A DNA stretch of 64,000 bases from Moheibacter sediminis (GTDB taxonomy: Bacteria > Bacteroidota > Bacteroidia > Flavobacteriales > Weeksellaceae), in the NCBI RefSeq assembly GCF_900176425.1, contig NZ_FWXS01000007.1, positions 62,001-126,000 of the forward strand, given 5' to 3'. Each line of letters starts with the position of its first letter. The stretch's first letter is position 1. A program made the position numbers and the translations under genes. A model generated the notes under the pieces. The model did no database searches and was not told the DNA's origin. It worked only from the letters and a program-made list of their open reading frames with translations. Of the stretch, positions 8,207-15,806 are shown one piece after another.

Positions 8207-9502
8207 ATGGCAAGTGTAACTTTTGTATTGAAGGAAAATAAATCTCCTACCTCTATAATCTTGTTGTTCAGGTATGATAACAAAAGAGTGAAGATTTACA
8301 CCAAACAGGTTGTTGACCCAAAGTTTTGGGATAAGCAAAAACGAAGGGTGCGGAATTCAATTAAAGCTGATTTTTCTATTAATGGAACCTTAAACGAAAT
8401 GGAAAATGTGATTCTGGAACTTTTTGAAAGGATTACACAGGAGTTTGGTCGGAAACCGGAGCCAAAGGAATTAAAGAATCTCTTTGAACTGGAATATTTT
8501 GAGAGCAAACCCCAGTTTTCCAAAAAGAAACATAAATCTTTACTGGAAGTGTTTGATGAATACGAAAAACGGATGCTTGCGGAAAACAAGCCAAAATCGG
8601 CAGAAAAATACAGTGAGGTAAAAAAGGGATTAATCGAATTTGGCAAAAAGTATAAATATGAAATTCAATTTGAAACCATAAATGAAAATTTCAGAAATGA
8701 TTTTATTGAATATATGCGTACGGAAAAACTCTATGCAGAAACAACTATCCACCGCAAACTTAAGTTTGTAAAAACAATTATTAACTACGCTATTGACTGC
8801 AAATACATCAGGGAGATGAATATAAATTTGAAACGGTTTGTTACTCCCTATACAGAGGCGGATACCATATCATTAACGCAGTCAGAGTTGGAAGAAATTG
8901 AGAATCTGGATTTATCCAAAAGCCCTAAACTTGACAGGGTAAGGGACAAATTTTTATTGGGTTGTTACACAGGGTTAAGATTCTCAGATTTTATCAGAAT
9001 CAATAAAAATCATATAGAAGATGGAAAATACCTTGTAATTAAACAGAAGAAGACTGATAAGATAATCACACAACCATTTTGGAATTCCGTCAAACTTATA
9101 TTTGAAAAATACGAGTATAATCTTCCCAAGCCTATTTCGGAAAGTAATTTCAATTCTTATTTAAAGGAAGTAACTAAGCTGTGTGAAACTCTCAAACGAG
9201 AGCAGGAGATAAAGCAGAATGTAAAAGGAAAAGTGGTCAGGATAACTAAACCTCGACATTTGTTAGTTACAAGTCATACTGCACGCCGGACTTTTTCAAC
9301 CTTGAAGGCAGAAAGTGGTTGGGATTTAGAGGATATTTCGACTGCTACTGGACACGCAAGTATAAAAACGCTCAGAACTTATATCAAACTAAATGACAAG
9401 CAGAAAGCAGACCGTCTTGCAAAAATTCATGACAATATGGAAGAAAAGAAGCAGGGGAAGAATAAAGAAGCAAAGGTTGTTCAAATGAAGGTGTCTAATT
9501 AA
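8207..9502 (+). CDS. tyrosine recombinase / integrase
   Basis: A 431-residue site-specific recombinase of the Bacteroidota type: an N-terminal arm-binding region (about 1-90), a SAM-like core-binding domain (about 110-210) and a catalytic domain. Visible catalytic elements are the box I Arg in GCYTGLRFSDF (near 265), HTARRTFST (His-x-x-Arg, near 360) and TGHASIKTLRTYIK, with the final His and the nucleophilic Tyr. It should integrate and excise the element at the tRNA-Ser repeat next to it. The C-terminus after the Tyr is a charged tail. The unknown gene follows 11 bp later. Confidence 0.95.
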   Translation: MASVTFVLKENKSPTSIILLFRYDNKRVKIYTKQVVDPKFWDKQKRRVRNSIKADFSINGTLNEMENVILELFERITQEFGRKPEPKELKNLFELEYFESKPQFSKKKHKSLLEVFDEYEKRMLAENKPKSAEKYSEVKKGLIEFGKKYKYEIQFETINENFRNDFIEYMRTEKLYAETTIHRKLKFVKTIINYAIDCKYIREMNINLKRFVTPYTEADTISLTQSELEEIENLDLSKSPKLDRVRDKFLLGCYTGLRFSDFIRINKNHIEDGKYLVIKQKKTDKIITQPFWNSVKLIFEKYEYNLPKPISESNFNSYLKEVTKLCETLKREQEIKQNVKGKVVRITKPRHLLVTSHTARRTFSTLKAESGWDLEDISTATGHASIKTLRTYIKLNDKQKADRLAKIHDNMEEKKQGKNKEAKVVQMKVSN

Positions 9503-9513
9503 ATTTTATATTA

Positions 9514-10326
9514 ATGGAATCCTATAAATATCAAGAACTGAGGAAACGGAATAAAGAGGCTGCTATACGGTTTTCTCGGATTTACCAATCTAAAAACTTA
9601 TCGGAATACAATCTAACGTCGGATGAGAGAGAACGTGAAGCAGAGTTTATTAAAAAATATATGGATAGCTATTCTAATAAAGTTGGGATTTTGTTTTCTG
9701 AAATAATTACGGACAAGGAATTTTCGGCAGAGGAAAAGGAAACGTTTGTAAAGGAAATGTTTAAACCTCATCTTGTTCAGTTTTTGAGAATTTTTGAAAG
9801 AATGAGAAATGATGGGTTCAAAACAGGAAACCATATTGGCGGAAAAACATACGATTCCTATCTGATGGAAAAATTCCTTGAGGTGGATTTTGGGCATTTT
9901 GTGGATAATGAATATAAGATTTCTGAGATTGCTCGTCTGTATCAAAATAATGATATTTTGTCCAATTATTCACCGCTTCTTACTTACTTAAATACTACAT
10001 ACAATTCAATAATGAATCATGATTACGATAATACAATTTTTGTAAATAAAGTAGCTTTAGATTTGCTCAATGAATTTATGAAAGAATTTTGTATTGATCC
10101 CTACAGTGATATTAGTTTCATTTTTCAACAGATGAAAAAAGATCATTTGCTTAGGAATGTTCCTCACAAAGAATTTATGTGTTGGTTGAAAGATGAGAAA
10201 CTAATCCGAGAAAAAGATTATGATAAAATTTACGGCATAGGAAATTTTAAATCACTTGATAAATCAACCAGTAGTGCAAGACTAAATCATTATTTTAGAC
10301 TCAAAGAAAAATATCTGGAACTATAA
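9514..10326 (+). CDS. element protein of unknown function
   Basis: A 270-residue, highly charged, mostly helical protein without signal peptide or membrane segment. I do not recognise the family. The C-terminal 70 residues (FIFQQMKKDHLLRNVPHKEFMCWLKDE... then TSSARLNHYFRL) look like a compact helical, perhaps DNA-binding, domain. It lies 11 bp after the integrase, in the same orientation and apparently co-transcribed, so a role in recombination control or in element regulation is possible but unproven. Confidence 0.7.
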   Translation: MESYKYQELRKRNKEAAIRFSRIYQSKNLSEYNLTSDEREREAEFIKKYMDSYSNKVGILFSEIITDKEFSAEEKETFVKEMFKPHLVQFLRIFERMRNDGFKTGNHIGGKTYDSYLMEKFLEVDFGHFVDNEYKISEIARLYQNNDILSNYSPLLTYLNTTYNSIMNHDYDNTIFVNKVALDLLNEFMKEFCIDPYSDISFIFQQMKKDHLLRNVPHKEFMCWLKDEKLIREKDYDKIYGIGNFKSLDKSTSSARLNHYFRLKEKYLEL

Positions 10327-10332
10327 TTCCGG

Positions 10333-10362
10333 AAATCGGAAATAACAGCCATAAATCGGAAA
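10333..10362. repeat. two AAATCGGAAA repeats 20 bp apart before the HTH gene
   Basis: AAATCGGAAA occurs at 10333-10342 and 10353-10362, exactly 20 bp apart (about two helical turns), in the 71-bp gap before the excisionase-like gene. This fits an operator bound by a dimeric regulator, possibly the HTH protein itself. Confidence 0.5.
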
Positions 10363-10397
10363 CCGAGTAAACTCAATTTTGTGCCAAACAAATAACA

Positions 10398-10688
10398 ATG
10401 GTACAATTTATAACACTTTCGGTAGATGATTTAGAAGCGATTATTAAACGGTCAGTTTTAGATGCTTTAGGTTCTCAAAATCCAAGTAATCAGTTGGACG
10501 ATGATGAATTCTTCACTCGAAAAGAAACTGCCAGAAAACTTCATATATCACTCGGCACATTAGACTCCTATTCTAAGTTAGGGCTTATAAAAGCAGAGAA
10601 AATCGGACATCGTGTTCTCTACAAAAAATCTGAGATAAACGAGGCTCTGAGAGAGAAGATAAACTCGATAAAATTCAAGTCTAAATAG
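10398..10688 (+). CDS. excisionase/MerR-like helix-turn-helix protein
   Basis: A 96-residue protein. Residues about 40-90 form a winged helix-turn-helix of the excisionase (HTH_17) type: FFTRKETARKLHISLGTLDSYSKLG, then IKAEKIGHRVLYKKSEINEAL. The N-terminal 35 residues are a separate helix. Such proteins direct excision or regulate replication and integrase genes in Bacteroidota mobile elements. It is followed 7 bp later by the Rep-like gene, so the two are probably one operon. Confidence 0.85.
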   Translation: MVQFITLSVDDLEAIIKRSVLDALGSQNPSNQLDDDEFFTRKETARKLHISLGTLDSYSKLGLIKAEKIGHRVLYKKSEINEALREKINSIKFKSK

Positions 10689-10695
10689 TAAGGTT

Positions 10696-11598
10696 GTGAT
10701 AGACTATCAAGTTAGCAAGGTTACGCACCTGCCTAAGGATTTATTAGATAGATATTACCGATCTGAAAAAAATATGATACCATTTGAATGGAGAGGTACT
10801 ATGTACAAGCCAATTTATCACAGTGGAAATGAACTATTAGTAAAAAGTTTTAATGCAGAGTTAGAAGGAATAAGATTAAATCTAAGAAATGATGAGTTAA
10901 TTGTCAGTAATTCTCTCCATAAATTTCAAAAGGAAAATAATTACTCAGACTTTGCTCATTCAGAGTTAGTTGAAAGTATAGATAGATTGTCTGAATTTTT
11001 GGGTATCAATTCAAAGCTGTTCAAACTTTCAAAGCTGGAAATAGGTGTAAATACTGAAACTGAATATGCTGATGAATATTGGAATTCAATATTGCACTAT
11101 AAAAATAAACCATTTAATAGTATGTTGAAAGGGACGAAGGCTTATGGTAAAAAGATAATTATGGAGCAGATAAGTGTAAAATCTTATAATAAAACAACGG
11201 AAAACTATTTACATTATGGTGAGGCAATTAGAAGAAACTTGTTAAGAACTGAAATTGAACTTAGAGGTAAGAAGCAAATGGTTGTTGCTCCGAATTTAGA
11301 ATCTTTAAAGAGTAAAGATGTAATATGTAAATTGAGAACTAAATTTCTTTATTATTTTGAGCGAATTATTTTTGATGAATTATTTGATTTGAAGGGGATT
11401 AAAAATCAGGATTTAGAACTTTTGTTTGCTGGTAAAAATTCGGATTATTGGAAAACCTTCAGAAAAGTCAATATGGAAAGTTATAAGAAACGTAAACAAA
11501 AATATAATCGCCTGCATTCCGAGCGTAAAATCGAAAGTTTCAATGATGAAATATTTTTACAAATAATACAAAAAATGGATTATTTGATTAATGAATAA
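10696..11598 (+). CDS. putative replication initiator (rolling-circle/phage-type Rep)
   Basis: A 300-residue protein starting at GTG 10696, 7 bp after the HTH gene. Its core has the pattern seen in plasmid and filamentous-phage Rep proteins: KLEIGVNTE, then a central MLKGTKAYGKK, ISVKSYNKT and LRTEIELRGKKQM. No clear HUH motif was found, so the family call is tentative. If correct, the excised circle could replicate, using the repeat-rich DNA just downstream as origin. The alternative is an uncharacterised element protein. Confidence 0.5.
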   Translation: MIDYQVSKVTHLPKDLLDRYYRSEKNMIPFEWRGTMYKPIYHSGNELLVKSFNAELEGIRLNLRNDELIVSNSLHKFQKENNYSDFAHSELVESIDRLSEFLGINSKLFKLSKLEIGVNTETEYADEYWNSILHYKNKPFNSMLKGTKAYGKKIIMEQISVKSYNKTTENYLHYGEAIRRNLLRTEIELRGKKQMVVAPNLESLKSKDVICKLRTKFLYYFERIIFDELFDLKGIKNQDLELLFAGKNSDYWKTFRKVNMESYKKRKQKYNRLHSERKIESFNDEIFLQIIQKMDYLINE

Positions 11599-11686
11599 TT
11601 TGCTTTTTCCAAACATGCTATATGTGTGGAAAAAGGGGAACATAAATAATAACTACAATTAATCCAATAAATATTATTTCAGAGTT

Positions 11687-11848
11687 GAGACAGTGAGACA
11701 ATCATTAAAAAATGATAAATTCTTAGAAAGAAGTAGAAAAGTAGGTGTAGAAGAGAATAAGTTACATTCTTAACCTCAAAATCTTGAGACAATTGAAATG
11801 TAGTATGTTTTTTGAGGACTTGTCTCGCAAATTTTTTCAATCTGTCTC
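11687..11848. repeat. five GAGACA/TGTCTC motifs, candidate origin iterons
   Basis: GAGACA at 11687-11692, 11695-11700 and 11786-11791; TGTCTC (the inverse) at 11821-11826 and 11843-11848. The middle copies face each other as TTGAGACAA and TTGTCTCG. The set starts 89 bp after the Rep-like gene. Confidence 0.45.
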
Positions 11849-12119
11849 ATTAAAAATAAGGTAATTAATTGTATTGTAGGTAGTTTGTGGCAAATTTGAA
11901 TTTTATAAAATAAATATTTAAAAGCGATAGTGTAGAGTCAGATGAAGCTATTTTCAATTTTTAATTTAGAGAGAAGGAATAAAGTAACTTTATTATCTTT
12001 GTTCCAGATAAAAATATAATAAAAGACCTTTTAAAGGTTTTAGAATATAGTACTTTTTAAAAGTCCTTGTTTACAGGAATCGGCAAAATTCATCAAACAG
12101 TTAGGACGGATATAATAAA

Positions 12120-12232
12120 GTACGCCAGTTTGGCGTACCTGCTCCGTTATTTCTGTTTAGGCTTTGCCGAGCCTCTGTAAGCTAACGTGATGCACGGTAC
12201 GCTTTTTTTATTGCGTTTACGGTTTCCCGTAA
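12120..12232 (+). ncRNA. structured hairpin cluster of unknown role (attenuator, small RNA or oriT)
   Basis: GTACGCCA/TGGCGTAC (12120-12138, loop GTT) is a perfect hairpin. Its right arm contains GCGTACC (12133-12139), which can instead pair with GGTACGC at 12196-12202, followed by seven T. Between them lies GGCT/AGCC (12160-12173). A further hairpin, TTACGG/CCGTAA, is at 12217-12232. The two alternative pairings with a T-run look like an attenuator, but an origin-of-transfer structure is equally possible. Confidence 0.45.
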
Positions 12233-12320
12233 GGATTTCCAAAGTACTCAAACTAATTTTGAAAATTTTAATGCAAATCAATAATAATTTGTGTTAGATG
12301 AATAAAATTTTAGGAAATCT

Positions 12321-12779
12321 ATGAATACTATAAAATACGAAAAAAGTAACCTACATATATTCAGCTTACATATTGTTAGCCTTTTGATTGGGAGTGCTAT
12401 TTATATTCTTTTTAGAACCTCTACTCTTAAAATATTCTCGTGGTTTGAGGCAATCGGAATTAATGTTATTGAGAGCAATTTGAGAAAAAAAAGCGTTCTC
12501 ATTTCTCAATATTTTCCTGATTGGTTCTTGTATTCACTTCCTGATGGTTTGTGGATTTTTTCATATGTATGTCTAATGCTTAGCATCTGGAGAAAGTCGA
12601 TTTCCAAACAAAATACATTTTGGATAAGTATAGTGCCCTTAGTTGCTATAGGATCAGAAATATTACAATTTTTTGGATTAGTACAAGGAACTTTTGATAT
12701 GGTAGATGTTCTCTGTTATTTGATAGGTTTCTTTCTACCCTTTTTAATTTTAAATAAATCAATTAATTATAAATTTTAA
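12321..12779 (+). CDS. small integral membrane protein, unknown
   Basis: A 152-residue protein with four predicted membrane segments: about residues 13-32, 72-90, 98-115 and 122-143. The motif pattern SLPDGLWIFSY, then GSEILQF and DMVDVLCYLIG, is loosely similar to VanZ-like membrane proteins, but I cannot assign a family with confidence. The next gene begins 11 bp downstream, so the two may be expressed together. Confidence 0.65.
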   Translation: MNTIKYEKSNLHIFSLHIVSLLIGSAIYILFRTSTLKIFSWFEAIGINVIESNLRKKSVLISQYFPDWFLYSLPDGLWIFSYVCLMLSIWRKSISKQNTFWISIVPLVAIGSEILQFFGLVQGTFDMVDVLCYLIGFFLPFLILNKSINYKF

Positions 12780-12789
12780 AACGTAAATT

Positions 12790-13338
12790 ATGAAAAGAAG
12801 TGTAAAGCACTCAATCTCAGCTATGGCTTTAGCATCATTCATGTTCATTGCATTTGGAAGTATGGATGATGACAAAAATGAATCAGATTCAAGTTCGGGA
12901 GGGACATCCGTAAATGCAGATGTCTCAACTACTAAAAAAATTGGAGAAACTTTACCCACAAAGTATTTTGATGTAACCGTGAATTCAGCAGGTGTTGATG
13001 ACAGAGTTAATACTGGAAACGAATTTTCTAATCTTCCCAGAGAAGAAGGAACTCGGTATTTGATAATTAATACCACTTTCAAAAATACAAGTAATGAAAG
13101 TAGAGCAATTTTTGAAGGAGAAGTATTAATAAATTATAATGGGCAAGAATATTTGTATGACAAGTCTGAAGTTGTAATGGCTGAGGGTTGGGGTTTATTC
13201 TTTGACCAAATTAATCCTTTAACTTCAAAAACTACTAACATAGTTTATAAAATACCTGCTGAAATTAAAGGAGTAGCCTATTATAGACCAGGACGTTCAG
13301 GTAAAAAGGATTTAATTGAACTTGGAAATATAGAATAA
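12790..13338 (+). CDS. secreted DUF4352-like protein
   Basis: A 182-residue exported protein. Residues 1-25 form a signal peptide without the lipobox Cys (AFGSMDDD), followed by a Ser/Asp-rich linker and an immunoglobulin-like beta domain. The pattern GETLPTKYFDVTVNSA, RYLIINTTFKNTSNE and TNIVYKIP matches the DUF4352 (telokin-like) type. These domains sit on the cell surface or in the periplasm, function unknown. A strong terminator follows, separating it from hsdR. Confidence 0.72.
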   Translation: MKRSVKHSISAMALASFMFIAFGSMDDDKNESDSSSGGTSVNADVSTTKKIGETLPTKYFDVTVNSAGVDDRVNTGNEFSNLPREEGTRYLIINTTFKNTSNESRAIFEGEVLINYNGQEYLYDKSEVVMAEGWGLFFDQINPLTSKTTNIVYKIPAEIKGVAYYRPGRSGKKDLIELGNIE

Positions 13339-13360
13339 CGAAGAAACTAAAAATATTAAT

Positions 13361-13389
13361 AAAAAGCGAACAGCAATGTTCGCTTTTTT
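13361..13389 (+). terminator. terminator after DUF4352 gene
   Basis: AGCGAACA (13365-13372) pairs with TGTTCGCT (13377-13384), loop GCAA; A-run before and six T after. Confidence 0.88.
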
Positions 13390-13421
13390 GTTTTCTATCA
13401 TCTGTTTTTTATATTAACGAT

Positions 13422-13429
13422 TATATTTG
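13422..13429 (+). promoter_or_regulatory. -7 box of the hsd operon promoter
   Basis: TATATTTG matches TAnnTTTG. It lies 28 bp before the hsdR TTG start; a T-rich stretch upstream could serve as the -33 region but is not a clear TTTG at the right spacing. Confidence 0.55.
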
Positions 13430-13456
13430 CAGCACACAATATGAGGATATTATAAT

Positions 13457-15802
13457 TTGACGTCATTTTCAGAACACGACACAAGAGCCAAGTTTATTGA
13501 CCCACAGCTAAAATCGGCTGAATGGGAAGAATCTTGTATTGTTCGGGAATATTACTTTACAGACGGTAGAAAACTTTCTGGAAACAAGAGAGGAGAACGC
13601 TTATTTGTAGATTATCTTTTAAGATATAAAAATGTCCCATTGGCAATAATTGAAGCTAAACGCTACGATAAACAGCCAACAGAAGGCTTGCAACAAGCCA
13701 TTGACTATGCTCAAAAATTAAAAATTGATTTTGTTTACTCCAGTAACGGTAAGCAAATTTATGAGTTTTGTATTTCTATGGGAAAAGGAGATTTTATTTC
13801 AAATTATCCCAACCCTGAAGAGCTATACAATAGGATTTTCATTCAAAAAAATGGTATAAAAGAAAAACTACTAAGTATTCCATTTTACCTGACTGGGGAT
13901 TTTAAACCTCGATATTATCAGGAAATTGCGGTAAATAAAGTTGTAGAAGCAATTGCAGAAGATAAAAAACGTATCCTTTTGACTTTGGCAACTGGAACAG
14001 GAAAAACTTTTATTGCGTTCCAAATAGCCTATAAATTGTTTACAGCTCGTTGGACTGTGGACAAAATGGAGCGAAGACCGAAAATTCTGTTTTTGGCTGA
14101 CCGAAATATTTTGGCTGACCAAGCTATCAACACATTCAATCCTTTAGAAAAAGATTTGGTAAAAATCAATGGGGATGAGATAAAAAGTAGAAATGGGAAG
14201 GTTCCGACCAATGCCAATGTATTTTTTGCCATCTATCAGGCTATTGCTGAAAAAGAAAATATTGGAGGTTTTTACAAACAATATCCCACTGATTTTTTTG
14301 ACATTGTTATCATAGACGAATGTCATCGAGGTTCTGCCAATGAAAATGGTTCTTGGAGAGATATTTTAGATTATTTCAGTACAGCTGTTCATTTAGGACT
14401 TACAGCAACTCCGAAACGTAACGATAACGTAAACACTTATAATTACTTCGGAAAACCTGTTTATGAATACTCTCTCAAAGATGGAATTAATGACGGATTT
14501 TTGACACCTTACAAAGTCAAACGTATTAGAACCAATATTGACGAATACATTCCAACAAAAGACGACATTGTAGTAAGTGGAGAGCTTGAGGATAGAATGT
14601 ATGGACTTTCAGATTTTGAAAATAAAATTATTGTTGAAGACAGGACGGACTTAATAGCTCGGGCAATTCTGATGAATATCCGAGAAATGGATAAAACCAT
14701 TGTGTTTTGTGTCAATCAACAACACGCTTTGATGATGCGAGATGCAATCAACAAGCACAAATCTGTAAACGACCCACATTATTGTGTGAGAGTTACAAGC
14801 GATGAAGGAGATATTGGAAAACAACTTTTGGAGAGATTTCAGGATAATGATAAAGACATTCCTGTAATTCTTACCTCATCTCAGATGCTTACCACTGGCG
14901 TAGATGCCCGAAATGTAAGAAATGTTGTTTTAGTTCGGGTCATCAATTCAATGGTAGAATTTAAGCAAATTGTAGGTAGAGGAACTCGTGTTTTTGACAA
15001 TAAAGATTTTTTTACTATTCTCGATTTTACGGGAGCAACAAATAATTTTTATGATAAAGAATGGGACGGATTGCCAGATGAAGAAATCATAATTGATGGT
15101 GGAGATGATGTAAACCCCAAACCACCAACAAAGCCAAAGCCTAAACCAAATCCAACTGGCGATAATGACGATACAGGCGATGACGGCTTCATAACACCTG
15201 AACCGCCAAAAGAAAAAATTGTAGTCAAACTAAGTAACGGACGTAATCTTCGTATTACAGACATAGAAATTCGTTACGTTGGAGATGATGGAAGACCGCT
15301 TACAGTTTCTGAGTTTTTGGAAAAGTTAATTGAATTTTTACCCAATTTATTCAGTAGTGAAAAACAACTTCGAGAATTGTGGAGCAAGCCCGAAACAAGA
15401 GAGGAACTTCTCACGAAATTAGGACAAACAGGTTTTGACGATGAGCAAATTGAAACGCTCCAAAAGATGTTTGAAGCAGAAGAAAGCGATGTGTTTGATT
15501 TGCTTGCATTTATAAGTTACAGTAAAGAATTGGTAACAAGAACGCACCGAGCAGAAACCACCAAACAGAAATCAGATTTTTTTAAAACATACGAAAATGA
15601 AAAGGCTCAACAATTTTTATATTTTGTATTAGACCGATACAAAAGAGACGGAATTGAAGAGTTGAAAAGAGATAAACTTTCCGAACTCATTCAGTTGAAT
15701 GGATTAGGAACAACGCAGGAAGCTGCCAAGGTTTTTGGCAATGCGAATAATTTAATTAATGCCTTTTACAAATTACAGCAAGTAATGTATCAGGCAGTGT
15801 AA
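13457..15802 (+). CDS. hsdR: type I restriction enzyme, R subunit (EcoEI-like)
   Basis: A 781-residue endonuclease/translocase subunit. The N-terminal nuclease domain has the PD-(D/E)xK pattern FVDYLL ... AIIEAKRYDK (about 50-70). The SF2 motor has TGTGKT (near 180), DECHRGS (near 286), LTATP (near 314) and QIVGRGTRVF (near 503). A Pro/Lys/Asp-rich linker at about 552-585 leads to the C-terminal region that contacts HsdM. The only workable start is TTG 13457, since an in-frame stop lies at 13442 and the next ATG is far inside. hsdM follows after 4 bp. Confidence 0.96.
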   Translation: MTSFSEHDTRAKFIDPQLKSAEWEESCIVREYYFTDGRKLSGNKRGERLFVDYLLRYKNVPLAIIEAKRYDKQPTEGLQQAIDYAQKLKIDFVYSSNGKQIYEFCISMGKGDFISNYPNPEELYNRIFIQKNGIKEKLLSIPFYLTGDFKPRYYQEIAVNKVVEAIAEDKKRILLTLATGTGKTFIAFQIAYKLFTARWTVDKMERRPKILFLADRNILADQAINTFNPLEKDLVKINGDEIKSRNGKVPTNANVFFAIYQAIAEKENIGGFYKQYPTDFFDIVIIDECHRGSANENGSWRDILDYFSTAVHLGLTATPKRNDNVNTYNYFGKPVYEYSLKDGINDGFLTPYKVKRIRTNIDEYIPTKDDIVVSGELEDRMYGLSDFENKIIVEDRTDLIARAILMNIREMDKTIVFCVNQQHALMMRDAINKHKSVNDPHYCVRVTSDEGDIGKQLLERFQDNDKDIPVILTSSQMLTTGVDARNVRNVVLVRVINSMVEFKQIVGRGTRVFDNKDFFTILDFTGATNNFYDKEWDGLPDEEIIIDGGDDVNPKPPTKPKPKPNPTGDNDDTGDDGFITPEPPKEKIVVKLSNGRNLRITDIEIRYVGDDGRPLTVSEFLEKLIEFLPNLFSSEKQLRELWSKPETREELLTKLGQTGFDDEQIETLQKMFEAEESDVFDLLAFISYSKELVTRTHRAETTKQKSDFFKTYENEKAQQFLYFVLDRYKRDGIEELKRDKLSELIQLNGLGTTQEAAKVFGNANNLINAFYKLQQVMYQAV

Positions 15803-15806
15803 GGAT

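Larger units (their letters stand above)
11599..12320. other. 722-bp non-coding block of the element, rich in repeats and hairpins
   Basis: No convincing gene is present on either strand. The block holds five GAGACA/TGTCTC hexamers (11687-11848), two 13-bp near-palindromes 26 bp apart (ACCTTT-T-AAAGGT at 12026-12038 and ACTTTT-T-AAAAGT at 12052-12064) and a cluster of stable hairpins (12120-12232). Its place right after the Rep-like gene suggests an origin of replication or transfer. Confidence 0.6.
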
